A stretch of 64,000 nucleotides of DNA from Deltaproteobacteria bacterium (GCA_022703375.1 JAKLDS010000004.1:1-64000), one strand, 5' to 3'. Counted from the stretch's first letter, positions 1 to 8,725 are shown. The notes: generated from the letters alone by a model not told the origin. Program-made: numbers and translations.

Positions 1-640
1 TTCTATCTCCTGTAAGAAGTCCATAGACGCTGATGGCAGTCAGAGGATTGCCATCTTTCCCGCATATAGCGTTACCATGAACCTCTCCTATTATTGTTAT
101 AGCGCCCGAAGTTATTCCATTAGTCCGGACATTGGCCTTTTCCGTGCGCGTTGCGGGATCATATGGCCCCAGGCGCGAATCATAGCTGTCAATAATGGCT
201 CTGGAGGAAATCTGGATACTTTCAACGGCAAAGACATCCTGACTGAACCTGATGCTTTCGATTGCAAAGGCGATTTTTTGCTTCGCCTCCATTGCAGTTC
301 CTTCATTGACAATCCCCGTAGATTCCACAAATGTTCTTTTATCAATCTGGGTAACATCAACTTTCAGATGGAATTTACTGCCGTTGGATAAAGTAAATGT
401 CTGGTTATTGAGATCAGCAATCGGTTGTGTAACACCGGCAATGTTGGCATTATTGATAACCATTGTTGCATACTGCCGGCCCGCCTGAGCGAGGTAATAT
501 GCTTTTTCCCGGTTACTGACAAACACCCCGGTAAATGAAGATGAGGAAAAAAAGTAAAGTATGCCGGCGCCCAATATTGCGGTAATAACCATGCCGATAA
601 TTATTGTAACAATCGCCGCCCCGGCGGAATTATTTTTCAT
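1..640 (-). CDS. PilX-like minor pilin assembly protein, partial (C-terminus beyond window)
   Basis: An open frame runs from an ATG at 638-640 to the window edge without a stop, giving 213 codons of a longer protein. The start follows a GGGGAGAAAG ribosome site. The N-terminus is a short polar stretch (MKNNSAGA) followed by a hydrophobic helix at about residues 8-32. The helix lacks the Gly|Phe-x3-Glu prepilin cleavage site of the three upstream genes, as is usual for PilX-type proteins. The segment REKAYYLAQAG at about residues 44-54 is typical of PilX N-terminal domains. It is the last gene of the fimT-pilV-pilW-like set seen here, and a pilY1-type gene could follow outside the window. The family call is inferred from the N-terminus and gene order. 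The C-terminal half is not recognised. Confidence 0.75.
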   Translation of the reverse strand, partial: MKNNSAGAAIVTIIIGMVITAILGAGILYFFSSSSFTGVFVSNREKAYYLAQAGRQYATMVINNANIAGVTQPIADLNNQTFTLSNGSKFHLKVDVTQIDKRTFVESTGIVNEGTAMEAKQKIAFAIESIRFSQDVFAVESIQISSRAIIDSYDSRLGPYDPATRTEKANVRTNGITSGAITIIGEVHGNAICGKDGNPLTAISVYGLLTGDR

Positions 641-721
641 CTTTCTCCCCTGTTACGTCATTTTCGTTTCTTTTAAATGATACTTGAATACTTTCATCAT
701 AATTAATAATTTCTTCACAGC

Positions 722-1237
722 TTATGTTCCCGTTAATATATTAAAAGAAGGAGCCACCCGGGCTTTAAATTCAGCTGGCGTAGTTTCGTACCCCGTTATT
801 ACAATATTGACTTCGATTATTCTGGTGTTCGCCGAAAAGGCAGTTGCTGACACGTTATAATTATCATAATAGGCCAGGGAAAAATTACTGACTTTATCAG
901 TCAGGGTAAAACCATCGAACAGCAGATTGTTGCCGGCGCCCGCCCAGGACAAGGTATGGTTTACCGCCACCGCGTCCTTGTAGGAGGTGAATGTTATACT
1001 GGTGGCAGTTGCGGCGGCGAGAGAGACTGTTTTAACATTGTTCAGCTCTTTTTGTATTTTGGTAATGGCGATTTGCCCTTTTTGCATTGTCTCATTGTTA
1101 ACACTGGCAAAGAAATAGCTGTTAACCAGATAGACGCCGGACATACCGACTAAAGCGGCCACAATGCCAATCAGCAGCAGCGATATGATAATTTCAACCA
1201 GCGTAAAGCCATTTTTATTTATTTTTCTGCTCATCAT
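722..1237 (-). CDS. PilW-like minor pilin (type IV prepilin-like protein)
   Basis: This 171-residue protein starts with a short basic leader (MMSRKINKNG) and then FTLVEIIISLLLIGIV, a class III prepilin signal. The leader peptidase PilD would cut after Gly10 and methylate Phe11, and Glu at +5 of the mature protein is present. The rest is a small globular domain with no recognisable catalytic motif. Third position in a minus-strand set of four pilin-like genes matches PilW in the fimU/fimT-pilV-pilW-pilX minor pilin operons that prime type IV pilus assembly. A type II secretion pseudopilin (GspJ-like) is the alternative. It starts four bases after the upstream gene stops, with only a weak GAG ribosome site, which suggests translational coupling. 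Confidence 0.8.
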   Translation of the reverse strand: MMSRKINKNGFTLVEIIISLLLIGIVAALVGMSGVYLVNSYFFASVNNETMQKGQIAITKIQKELNNVKTVSLAAATATSITFTSYKDAVAVNHTLSWAGAGNNLLFDGFTLTDKVSNFSLAYYDNYNVSATAFSANTRIIEVNIVITGYETTPAEFKARVAPSFNILTGT

Positions 1238-1241
1238 ACTC

Positions 1242-1682
1242 TCATTGCGTAACTATCAGGGTCAGTAATATGGTTAATGTTTCCCCCGCATCATTTTTTA
1301 TGCTTACCTTCAAAATATTTTGCGGGTCACCTGTGTCAATTGGCGCTTCGGCATTGCCGACAAATTTTATAAAATCATTATTAACCAATGTATAGGCGCC
1401 ATAGCCGGCAGGCGGCTCTTGTTGCGATGCCGGATCGCTGATCTTTGTTTTAATGCCGGCCAAATTAGTCTTATAGTTTAAATTATAATCCGTGAAGATG
1501 TTTTCCATGACTTTCTGCAGCCTGAACGTATCTCTGGAGCGGTTCAACAGGGAAGAGCTTTTCGTGTACGACGTATTAGAGTACGTAAACATCATCACCG
1601 CCAGTATCCCCGCCATTACTATTGTAATGATGACTTCAATCAGAGTGAATCCTTTATTATTTTTTCGGCAAAATTGTTTCAT
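1242..1682 (-). CDS. PilV-like minor pilin (type IV prepilin-like protein)
   Basis: This 146-residue protein has the prepilin leader MKQFCRKNNKG followed by FTLIEVIITIV, with the expected Glu at mature position 5 and an N-terminal hydrophobic helix. Cleavage by prepilin peptidase after Gly11 and export to the inner membrane are expected from the family. The start ATG overlaps the upstream fimT-like stop in an ATGA arrangement, so the two are translationally coupled. Its size and position match PilV or GspI minor (pseudo)pilins. The C-terminal part is family-unspecific, so the exact subclass rests on gene order. Confidence 0.8.
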   Translation of the reverse strand: MKQFCRKNNKGFTLIEVIITIVMAGILAVMMFTYSNTSYTKSSSLLNRSRDTFRLQKVMENIFTDYNLNYKTNLAGIKTKISDPASQQEPPAGYGAYTLVNNDFIKFVGNAEAPIDTGDPQNILKVSIKNDAGETLTILLTLIVTQ

Positions 1683-2218
1683 GGGATAAATCCTGTATTT
1701 TGTGTAACTGTAATTGTCCGGGAGGAAGTCCCATCGCTGATATTAATAGTTGCATTTCCAGTCAGGGGAATGCCCGCTGCATCAACCGGGGTTCCCCATA
1801 CATTGTAAGTGATAGCCGTTCCAGCTCCAGTTGTAATGGAAACTCCGTCCGGAAAATTATGCGTCGGCGAATTTTCACCCGGCAAATTAGTAGTCGCGTT
1901 AACTCGATCTTTCTGCAAAGTATAGGAATTAGCGGAAAGCGATATTCCCCAGGTGGTATTATTAACACCATAAGTTGTATCGGCAGCGGACAATGCACGA
2001 AACTGGGCATAATGCAGATGCGCTTTTAATATCTCTGTCTCGGAAGCAACCCTGTAAGGAGTAGTTGAAGTAAAACGTGATACGGCAATTACGCCGATAA
2101 CGGCGACAATAAAAATAACGGCGATAATCTCTATTGCCGAAAATCCGCCCGGATGTTTTCTGATCGTTTTATAATATTTAATATTCATCATGTTTACGTC
2201 CGACGGTAAGATTATCAT
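1679..2218 (-). CDS. FimT/GspH-type minor pilin, first gene of the minor pilin operon
   Basis: This 179-residue protein has the prepilin motif GG|FSAIEIIAVIFIVAVIG, giving Phe+1 and Glu+5 in the mature protein, and then a GspH/FimT-like beta-rich domain that includes a Tyr-Arg-Val-Ala-Ser region. The leader is 24-25 residues from the first ATG. In-frame ATGs at codons 10 and 11 would give a more usual 14-15 residue leader. A GGAGG lies 13 bases ahead of the first ATG, which is long, so the start is uncertain. It heads a four-gene minus-strand operon of minor pilins. A T2SS GspH pseudopilin is the alternative, but no other T2SS gene is in view. Confidence 0.8.
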   Translation of the reverse strand: MIILPSDVNMMNIKYYKTIRKHPGGFSAIEIIAVIFIVAVIGVIAVSRFTSTTPYRVASETEILKAHLHYAQFRALSAADTTYGVNNTTWGISLSANSYTLQKDRVNATTNLPGENSPTHNFPDGVSITTGAGTAITYNVWGTPVDAAGIPLTGNATINISDGTSSRTITVTQNTGFIP

Positions 2219-2289
2219 GTTTAAATATTTTCCTCCAGCCGGAACTGCGATTATATTTTGGGGTGAGAACAGATTATGCCTTATTAATT

Positions 2290-2319
2290 ATTATATCGGC
2301 GCTGCAACACAAAAATCAA
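2290..2319 (-). promoter_or_regulatory. Candidate sigma-70 promoter of the minor pilin operon
   Basis: On the minus strand TTGATT (2314-2319) and a perfect TATAAT (2290-2295) are separated by 18 bases. Transcription would start near 2283, about 65 bases ahead of the fimT-like start. No RpoN-type GG/GC element was seen here. Confidence 0.5.
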
Positions 2320-2363
2320 GCTGAATACCAGAAGCAATTGTAATGAAACCTACCTCCTTTAGC

Positions 2364-3257
2364 TTATCCTGTGGGGACATGGCGCCGCAGATAGCTGTTA
2401 AATTCTTTTTCGTAATTATTCATAATTAATGTCAGATAATTTATGCTTTTTTCGATAGACATCAGATAAAGATTTCCCTCTATGCCGCACCTTTGCCGGA
2501 AATGGTTCTCCAGATAATGATTGATATCCTTCATATCCGTATATAGTTTCTGCCGCACCGATTCATAATAATCTACGGCATGGATCAGCAAATCCTTTTC
2601 GCTGTTGAAACAGGCGATGTTCGCCTTTTTAAATTCATGATACAGGAATATCAGTCTTTCCAGATAATAGCGGTCGGCCAAACGCCCCAGCAAATTGGCG
2701 GCATAAAGCACTTTTGCCGGCATTTCCGCAAAAGTGTCCGATAATTTAGTTACTTCATCTTTTGAATACTCCGCCGAACTCAGCAGAATTTTTTCAAACT
2801 TTTTCCCGGAATTATGTAAAAACGGTTTACCTTTTACGTAAAGTTTGATGAATTTAACCGTTCTTTTAATGTAGTCATCTGTTGACAGTTTATTTAATTC
2901 CAGCTTATCTTTTTCATGCAGGAAAAAACCGGCATCATTCATCAATGAACCGACAAGAATAATACCAATCTCCTCCGCGGAATATTTATTTCCTGCCAAA
3001 GCTGCGCCGTGCAAAATTCTGGCTGCAGAGAGGAAACAGCCGGCTGTGCTTAAAAAATCATGATAGCGGGAACTGCTGCCGCGATAGCCGGAATATTCAC
3101 CGCGAAATAGTTTTTCGACATCATGGAAAACAGATTTCAGATGAGCGCCATTATAATCGGGAGCGATTGCTGTTATAATTTGCTGAGCTTCGGCAAAAAT
3201 AGCCTGCGGATCTTTCATGTTAATAATTTCACTTAACTGGTTTTTCCTTGATCTCAT
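2364..3257 (-). CDS. HD/PDEase-like domain protein with degenerate metal site
   Basis: This 297-residue soluble protein is all-helical in appearance. Residues about 65-110 resemble the start of an HD phosphohydrolase domain: SRYHDFLSTAGCFLSAARIL aligns with the YHNxxHTxxV helix of the superfamily. Further on, GSLMNDAGFF sits where the HD dyad (LxHDxG) is expected. The second His of the first motif is Ser and the HD dyad reads Asn-Asp, so metal-dependent hydrolysis may be lost or altered. A GGGAG lies 9 bases before the ATG. It follows the phosphatase gene on the same strand by 21 bases, so the two are probably co-transcribed. The family call is an inference from these motifs, and no substrate can be named. 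Confidence 0.5.
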   Translation of the reverse strand: MRSRKNQLSEIINMKDPQAIFAEAQQIITAIAPDYNGAHLKSVFHDVEKLFRGEYSGYRGSSSRYHDFLSTAGCFLSAARILHGAALAGNKYSAEEIGIILVGSLMNDAGFFLHEKDKLELNKLSTDDYIKRTVKFIKLYVKGKPFLHNSGKKFEKILLSSAEYSKDEVTKLSDTFAEMPAKVLYAANLLGRLADRYYLERLIFLYHEFKKANIACFNSEKDLLIHAVDYYESVRQKLYTDMKDINHYLENHFRQRCGIEGNLYLMSIEKSINYLTLIMNNYEKEFNSYLRRHVPTG

Positions 3258-3278
3258 TTGCCGCGTCTCCCGTTCTCA

Positions 3279-3950
3279 TCAAGTCTGGTAAAATTTCATT
3301 TCCGTCAACTCCACACAAGTCAGTTTTCCGCCGTAAGCCGCTCCCGTATCTATGCCTATTTTATATCTATCAACCAGCGGCTGTTTAAAGGGGGTGTGTC
3401 CGAAAACAATCAGCTTGCCAAACTGATGAGATTTGTCAATAAATTCATCCCTGATCCACAGTATATCTTTTTTCTTTTGTTCAGAAAGCGGAATTCCCGG
3501 CCGCAAACCGGCATGGACGAAGATAAAATTATCCTGCTCATAAGTAAGCTTTAAAGAATGGAAAAATTCGATATGGTCCTCCGGTATATTTATTCTGACT
3601 CCTGCCGCCGTTCTCGTCAGGCCATAGGAAAACGCGGTTACATTGCCGCCGTTCATGAAGAATTTTTCTTCATTAAGTCTTTTTACATAATAGTCCAGCA
3701 GCATCTCTTCATGATTTCCCAGAAGGCAAACCACATTCTTTACTTGTTCTCTGATGTTTATGACACAATCAACAACCGCCTTGGAATCAGGGCCACGATC
3801 AATGTAATCGCCGATAAAAACTAGAGTGTCACGCTCCGGCTTGATGTTGATCAGGGACATCATTTTATCCAGCTGATCAACGCAACCGTGAATATCGCCT
3901 ATGGCAAATAACTTATTCAAAGAGAGCTTCCCCCATCGGCGTAATGACAT
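3279..3950 (-). CDS. PPP-family metallophosphatase (PrpA/ApaH-like serine/threonine protein phosphatase)
   Basis: This 223-residue protein carries the PPP-family signatures in order: GDIHG (residues about 18-22), GDYIDRGPDS (about 47-56), GNHE (about 79-82) and later HAG and GHTP. These residues bind the two catalytic metals and the phosphate. Bacterial members remove phosphate from Ser/Thr/Tyr/His residues or cleave diadenosine polyphosphates, and sequence alone does not separate these activities. The ATG at 3950 has AGGA directly against it, which is poorly spaced. A TTG at 3918-3920 with GGGGGA eight bases upstream would start two residues before the core (LNKLFAIGDIHG) and may be the true start. 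It is linked to the HD-like gene downstream. Confidence 0.85.
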   Translation of the reverse strand: MSLRRWGKLSLNKLFAIGDIHGCVDQLDKMMSLINIKPERDTLVFIGDYIDRGPDSKAVVDCVINIREQVKNVVCLLGNHEEMLLDYYVKRLNEEKFFMNGGNVTAFSYGLTRTAAGVRINIPEDHIEFFHSLKLTYEQDNFIFVHAGLRPGIPLSEQKKKDILWIRDEFIDKSHQFGKLIVFGHTPFKQPLVDRYKIGIDTGAAYGGKLTCVELTEMKFYQT

Positions 3951-4056
3951 TCCTGATTATGGAAAAAGTATACAATCAGGAGATATGTGTCAACTGAAAA
4001 GACGAAATATTTTAGCATGAGTTATTCCGGGTAAACCACTGAGGGTAAAAATACAT

Positions 4057-4089
4057 AAAAAAAAGGGCGTCAGTAATTAACTGCGCCCT
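4057..4089 (-). terminator. Rho-independent terminator of tRNA-fMet
   Basis: On the minus strand AGGGCG pairs with CGCCCT across a 14-base loop and is followed by eight T residues. It lies 10 bases past the 3' end of the tRNA gene. Confidence 0.85.
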
Positions 4090-4099
4090 GCTGATTATT

Positions 4100-4176
<77 letters not shown>

Positions 4177-4197
4177 ATATTCTGCAAAATCGTGGCT

Positions 4198-4226
4198 TTT
4201 AGACCACTATCTCTGTATTTTGTCAA
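4198..4226 (-). promoter_or_regulatory. Candidate sigma-70 promoter of tRNA-fMet
   Basis: On the minus strand TTGACA (4221-4226) and TCTAAA (4198-4203) are separated by 17 bases, about 22 bases ahead of the mature tRNA 5' end. Confidence 0.6.
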
Positions 4227-4230
4227 GGAG

Positions 4231-5082
4231 TTATTTCTTATCTGTTATGTATCCCATAAACCGGTAAATTAGTTTGGCCGCCATAAAATCCGGCGCCACC
4301 ATTCCCGGCAACGGCGCGAGTTCCACAACGTCGAAACCCCGTACCCGGCAATTTTGCGCCACCGTTTTCAAGATACTCAGGATGTCTTTCCAGTAAAGTC
4401 CGCCCGGCTCCGGAGTCCCCGTTGCCGGCATTATCGAGGGATCAAAAACATCGAGATCAATACTGACAAAGACATCGCCGCTTAAATCTCTGCTGATTGT
4501 TTTTACCGATGTTTTATTTTCCAATACATAATCAGCCGAATATGATTTGATTTTACTCTTTGGTAAGAATTCGGCTTCTTCTATTGTCATGCTTCTTATT
4601 CCCACCTGAACAAGTGGACAAACTTCCGCAATTCTTCTGGCTACTGAGGCGTGACTGTAGGGACTTTTCTGATAGCTTTCCCGCAAATCAGCATGCGCAT
4701 CCAATTGCAACACCTTCAGTTTGGGGTATTTCTCCCGCACCGCCTGCACCGCACCGAAACTTATGCTGTGCTCTCCGCCCAACATTACTGGTATTTTATC
4801 CAGGGCGACTATCCGGGCGATTTCTTTACGCACGGCATTAACCATGTATTGGGGACCGCGCGCGTCTATCTCCAGGGGCAAAACGGTATGAATGCCCGCC
4901 CGATATGTTTCCTTCTTCAGTTCCTCGTCATAGAGCTCCATATTAGTGGATGCCTCAATAATCGCCTGCGGACCGCGCCTGCTTCCCGGCTGATATGTTG
5001 AAGTCAAATCATAAGGAACGGGAATAATCACAAAACGGGCATCTTTTAACGAATGCTCAGGATAAATGCCGCCGTAATTCAT
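4231..5082 (-). CDS. speB: Agmatinase / ureohydrolase-family protein
   Basis: This 283-residue protein carries the ureohydrolase metal-binding motifs in order: GGEHS (residues about 102-106), DAHADLR (about 125-131) and SIDLDVFDPSIMPATGTPEPGG-type sequence near residue 205, where the Asp residues bind the Mn pair. The family hydrolyses agmatine to putrescine and urea. The TGTPEPGG segment fits agmatinase better than arginase or formimidoglutamase, but the substrate is not proven. The ATG at 5082 is preceded by GGGAGGATTCTAAA and is preferred over two upstream in-frame starts at 5100 and 5118. No biosynthetic arginine decarboxylase gene lies next to it. Confidence 0.88.
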   Translation of the reverse strand: MNYGGIYPEHSLKDARFVIIPVPYDLTSTYQPGSRRGPQAIIEASTNMELYDEELKKETYRAGIHTVLPLEIDARGPQYMVNAVRKEIARIVALDKIPVMLGGEHSISFGAVQAVREKYPKLKVLQLDAHADLRESYQKSPYSHASVARRIAEVCPLVQVGIRSMTIEEAEFLPKSKIKSYSADYVLENKTSVKTISRDLSGDVFVSIDLDVFDPSIMPATGTPEPGGLYWKDILSILKTVAQNCRVRGFDVVELAPLPGMVAPDFMAAKLIYRFMGYITDKK

Positions 5083-5261
5083 TTTAGAATCCTCCCTCAT
5101 TGATATTTTTATAATCATTTTAAGAAGGGCGTCTCTAACATAACCGCAAAAAGATGTCCAGTTATTCCCGGTTGCTATTCTTCGGGAAATTTCTCTTGCA
5201 AAAGCGCCTAAAAGCCATTATAAATCCGTGCAGACATTGAATCTCAGCATCAGGAGTAATC

Positions 5262-6587
5262 ATGAGGAAATACAGTTATCACATAACGTTTGCTATAGCA
5301 GCTATTATCATCGCTATTTTCGGTTTTCTTTATTTCGCCAATTATCTGGAACTGGAGAAACCGGCCATTAAATTAAATCAGGACATCAGCGCTATCGGTA
5401 AGCAGAAGCAACTAGCCATTACTTTCACTGATGGAGAAAGCGGCCTTTCTCAATTGACGGTGGAAATTATTCAGGATAATAAAGGCCGGATTATTTTTTC
5501 CGAAATAATTCCCGCTCGCGGCGTCAAGCTTAAAGATGCCTCGTTGACAATTGACACAGCGGTTCTCAAATTACACGACGGCCCGGCATCAATCAATATC
5601 ACAGCAAAAGATTACGCACTTTTTAAAAATCAGTCAATTATATCGCAGACCGTCAAGATTGACACTTTACCACCGCAGATAAATTTGCTCAGCACAATTA
5701 ATAATGTCAATCAGGGCGGCTCCTGTTTTGTCGCTTACCGGATATCCAAACCGGCAATCACGACTGGCGTTTATATTAACGATTATTTTTCCCCCGGTTT
5801 TACGACAATTACTGATAATAAGCCGACTACTGTCGCATATTTTGCCATACCGTTGGACGCTTCCCGGACAAATACAAAAATTACTGTTTTCGCCCGCGAC
5901 AACGCGGGAAATGAAACCATTGCCGCCCTCCCCTTTCAAATCAAAGAGAAGAAGTTTCGCGCTGATAAAATGAACCTGAGCGATAATTTTTTGCAGCAAA
6001 AAATGCCGGAATTTCAGGCGATGGTTCCTGAGCTCCAGGGAAAAACTCCTCTGGAAGTTTTTATCTATATCAACGGTAAAATGCGCAATGATAATTTTCA
6101 GATTATTCAAGAAATATGTCAGAAATCAGCGGCAAAAAAATTCTGGGAAGGCACTTTTCTGAGAATGCCCAAAGCCAAGCCAATGGCTCTATTCGGCGAT
6201 AAGAGATCATATATCGTCAACAATCAGATTGTTGCCCACTCCGTTCATCAAGGCGTAGATCTGGCTTCTACTGCCAGCGCTCCCATTGAAGCTGCCAATA
6301 ACGGATTGGTTCTGTTTGCCGCTCCGCTTGGTATTTACGGCAATTGCGTGATTATTGATCACGGTCTGGGATTACTCAGTCTTTACAGCCATCTCTCCGT
6401 CATTAGTACAAAACCGGGAAAAATGGTAAAAAAGGGGGAATTTCTCGGACATTCCGGCAAAACCGGCCTGGCGGGTGGAGATCATCTTCACTTCAGCATC
6501 ATTGCCGGCGGCCAGTTTGTTAATCCTCAGGAATGGTGGGATCCGCACTGGATTAACGATAATATAACCGGAAAAATGATTTTCTGA
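5262..6587 (+). CDS. Membrane-anchored M23 (LytM/MepM-type) metallopeptidase
   Basis: This 441-residue protein starts with one hydrophobic segment (residues about 8-26), a signal anchor or uncleaved signal. A long beta-rich periplasmic region (about 30-300) follows, then a C-terminal M23 domain. The zinc ligands are visible as HQGVD (His and Asp), a second catalytic pair as HGLG and YSH, and the HLHF motif near residue 409. Members cut peptidoglycan cross-link peptides or act as divisome regulators. An AGGAG lies 6 bases before the ATG. It stands alone, convergent with rapZ and divergent from the agmatinase gene. The large N-terminal region is not a typical OapA or LysM domain and is unassigned. 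Confidence 0.87.
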   Translation: MRKYSYHITFAIAAIIIAIFGFLYFANYLELEKPAIKLNQDISAIGKQKQLAITFTDGESGLSQLTVEIIQDNKGRIIFSEIIPARGVKLKDASLTIDTAVLKLHDGPASINITAKDYALFKNQSIISQTVKIDTLPPQINLLSTINNVNQGGSCFVAYRISKPAITTGVYINDYFSPGFTTITDNKPTTVAYFAIPLDASRTNTKITVFARDNAGNETIAALPFQIKEKKFRADKMNLSDNFLQQKMPEFQAMVPELQGKTPLEVFIYINGKMRNDNFQIIQEICQKSAAKKFWEGTFLRMPKAKPMALFGDKRSYIVNNQIVAHSVHQGVDLASTASAPIEAANNGLVLFAAPLGIYGNCVIIDHGLGLLSLYSHLSVISTKPGKMVKKGEFLGHSGKTGLAGGDHLHFSIIAGGQFVNPQEWWDPHWINDNITGKMIF

Positions 6588-6599
6588 TTCTCATAAATT

Positions 6600-6735
6600 G
6601 ACGACCTCATAAAAAAGCTCTCCCGCATTCGCGGGATTTCACGCCGGCAAGGCGTACATGGTTCGACAGGCTCACCATGACAGGCAATTGGCGTTGAGCC
6701 CACCCTGAGCTTGACGAAGGGTCGCAACACCGACG
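6600..6735. repeat. Dispersed-repeat-type sequence between convergent genes
   Basis: This stretch holds a CCCGC-attc-GCGGG hairpin and then segments of the type GTTCGACAGGCTCACCATGA and CCCTGAGCTTGACGAAGGG. The two segments are imperfect inverted copies of one another. Phrases of this kind recur as short dispersed repeats in many proteobacterial genomes (remembered pattern, not searched). Spurious frames across them read HGEPVEP and VMVSLSNH. No gene is supported. The element fills the gap between the convergent M23 and rapZ genes. Confidence 0.6.
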
Positions 6736-6779
6736 GATGCAGTGCAACGCAGCATATGGGCTTTTGACGTGGCCGTTAA

Positions 6780-7646
6780 TCAGCTTTTGTTTATATCCCT
6801 GTGATAAACATTCGCAATGTAATTCATCTGTGCGAAATGGGTGCAAAATTCGTTGGCCATAACCACTGAACGATGTCTGCCACCGGTGCAGCCGAAAGCA
6901 ATATTCACCCTGACCTTGCCTTCTTTTTCGTAAAGGGGAACAATGTAATCCATCAGGCTCAGCATTCTGGTCAGAAATTCCCTGCTTTCCGTATTTGTTA
7001 AAACATAATCACGCACAGTATTGTTGTGGCCGTCAAAATTTTTCAAATCTTCAATAAAATAAGGATTGGGTAAAAACCGTACGTCGAAAACCAGATCGGC
7101 ATCCGCCGGCAAGCCGTAACGATAACCGAAAGACAACACATTAATAACAATCTTTTTATGACCGGAGGCTGGCAGATAACCGCGTTGCACCGCATCTTTG
7201 AGCTGGTGGACGTTAAATGATGTGGTATCTATTATTCTATCCGCCATCTTCTTTACTACGGATAACTTTTCCCTTTCCATCATTATGCCATCCATGATGG
7301 AACCTGTTTCGCAAAGCGGATGGGAACGTCTTGTTTCACTGAATCTGCGCAACAGAGCGTCGTCGGCTGCATCTAAAAAAAGGATTTCAATTTTGAATCC
7401 CTTGTCTTTGAGCCGGTTGAAGATGCGGTGATTTTTTGTGAGAAAACTTCTTTCCCGCAAATCCATCACCATTGCCACTTTTTTAATATCCGGCGATGAA
7501 AACATGGTGATTGTAAGAAATTTGGGAAGCAGGACTACAGGAAGGTTATCAACGCAGAAAAAACCGATATCTTCCAGGGCGCGCAACGCGGTGCTTTTGC
7601 CCGAACCGGAAAGGCCGGTAATTATGACAATTCGCGGATTTTTCAT
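6780..7646 (-). CDS. rapZ: RNase adapter RapZ / P-loop nucleotide-binding protein
   Basis: This 288-residue protein has a Walker A motif GLSGSGKST near the N-terminus, the FCVDNLP segment, and a C-terminal domain ending with the CTGGRHRSV signature of the RapZ/YvcJ family. In E. coli RapZ controls GlmS through small RNAs and RNase E, while in Gram-positives YvcJ binds nucleotides and UDP-GlcNAc. The ATG at 7646 is preferred because the upstream candidate at 7673 is a TTG that adds nine non-conserved residues. It is the last gene of the hprK-ptsN-hpf-rpoN group on this strand. The expected ptsH or PTS IIA-Man genes do not follow it, since convergent M23 and repeat sequence do. Confidence 0.93.
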   Translation of the reverse strand: MKNPRIVIITGLSGSGKSTALRALEDIGFFCVDNLPVVLLPKFLTITMFSSPDIKKVAMVMDLRERSFLTKNHRIFNRLKDKGFKIEILFLDAADDALLRRFSETRRSHPLCETGSIMDGIMMEREKLSVVKKMADRIIDTTSFNVHQLKDAVQRGYLPASGHKKIVINVLSFGYRYGLPADADLVFDVRFLPNPYFIEDLKNFDGHNNTVRDYVLTNTESREFLTRMLSLMDYIVPLYEKEGKVRVNIAFGCTGGRHRSVVMANEFCTHFAQMNYIANVYHRDINKS

Positions 7647-7734
7647 TGTGCAACCCCAATTCTGAAAACGCAACGGAGGGTCTGATACCCCGTGGCAAGC
7701 TCATCGAATATATTTCTAAAGCTTGCTTTGCATT

Positions 7735-8217
7735 TCATATCCGTGGTTTATCCATCTCGATTATTTTTTTTACTGCTTTTTTTAGCAGATTTTTATTTAA
7801 ATATCCAGAAGATGGAATTCTCAGGCTAATTATTGGAACTTCCAAACCGAGAATTATTTTCTTTCCTGCAACCATGGAAGAACGGACATTTTCAGTCCTC
7901 TGTGCTTCAATTATTGCCGCCAGCACTGTGGATTTTTTCACTTTTTTTGCTGCAAGTAACTTTCTTACCGCAATAATACCGGTTTTGTCTGTATGTAGTA
8001 AATTTCTAATTTTGGAATGGCCGCAGGCGGTTAGTTTGCCATTACGATTGCGGCAAACCAGAGCCAGATCATCAGCAACCCAGAAATGATCATCACTAAT
8101 CAGATCAAGCGCTGCCGTTGTTTTACCGATACCACTGACGCCGGTGATTAAGAGGCCTTTGCCGTACGCTTCCAGCAACACACCGTGTAGACTTGTCCGA
8201 TTCTGTTTTTCCCTCAT
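7735..8217 (-). CDS. hprK: HPr kinase/phosphorylase catalytic domain protein (short form)
   Basis: This 160-residue protein corresponds only to the C-terminal catalytic half of HprK, which is about 310 residues in Firmicutes. Visible elements are LHGVLLE with the conserved His (residue about 11), the P-loop GVSGIGKT (about 26-33), VADD (about 48-51) and the C-terminal GLEVPIISLRIP segment that corresponds to the HprK signature region. It would phosphorylate or dephosphorylate Ser46 of an HPr protein, linking energy state to regulation. It lies 27 bases after ptsN and is followed by rapZ, in the usual proteobacterial PTS-Ntr neighbourhood. No HPr gene is in this window. The ribosome site is weak. 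Confidence 0.85.
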   Translation of the reverse strand: MREKQNRTSLHGVLLEAYGKGLLITGVSGIGKTTAALDLISDDHFWVADDLALVCRNRNGKLTACGHSKIRNLLHTDKTGIIAVRKLLAAKKVKKSTVLAAIIEAQRTENVRSSMVAGKKIILGLEVPIISLRIPSSGYLNKNLLKKAVKKIIEMDKPRI

Positions 8218-8244
8218 TGCCGCTTTATGAATGAAAAAAACTTT

Positions 8245-8712
8245 TTAGACTATACAGGCGTCATCCTGATCAATAATCAGCTTGTACAAATCATCTTGCG
8301 ATTTGGCTTCCAGTAATGCCTTACGGAAATTATCCATTTTCAGCATTTTTGATATTTTAGCCAGAGCCTTTAAATGTTTTCCCGCGGAATTTTCCGGGGC
8401 CAGAAGCAAGAAGAAAATATGCGCCGGTTTGCCATCCATGGATTCAAAATCAACACCTTCGTGGCTGCGGCCGAAGGCAACAATTAAATCATTAATATTA
8501 TTTATTTTGCCATGAGGAATGGCAATTCCCTGGCCGATGCCTGTCGAACCCAGTTTCTCTCTTTGCAACAGCACCTGAACTACTGCTTCCTGATCCAGCT
8601 TAATTCCAGATTGAATAATAATATCAACCAGCTCAGCCAGGACTGCCTTTTTTGTCCTTGCCTTGATATCGGCGTTGACCAGCTCTTTTTTCAATAAATC
8701 AGCTAATTGCAT
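8245..8712 (-). CDS. ptsN: PTS IIA-Ntr regulatory protein (PtsN)
   Basis: This 155-residue protein has the PTS EIIA type-2 fold signature GIGQGIAIPHGK with the phospho-accepting His67, and the later LLAPENSAGKHLKALAKIS segment. PtsN is the terminal acceptor of the nitrogen PTS and regulates potassium transport and sigma-54-related functions in proteobacteria. No sugar-transport EIIB or EIIC partners are present. The ATG at 8712, with AAAGGCG upstream, removes a non-conserved 22-residue extension and leaves a 13-base gap after hpf. Its position between hpf and hprK is standard. Confidence 0.92.
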   Translation of the reverse strand: MQLADLLKKELVNADIKARTKKAVLAELVDIIIQSGIKLDQEAVVQVLLQREKLGSTGIGQGIAIPHGKINNINDLIVAFGRSHEGVDFESMDGKPAHIFFLLLAPENSAGKHLKALAKISKMLKMDNFRKALLEAKSQDDLYKLIIDQDDACIV

Positions 8713-8725
8713 AAAATTGACGCCT

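Noticed and set aside
6527-6846. Two minus-strand reading frames containing HGEPVEP and VMVSLSNH
   Set aside because: These phrases are shadow translations of a short dispersed-repeat type. The frames overlap the ends of the M23 and rapZ genes and have no ribosome sites.
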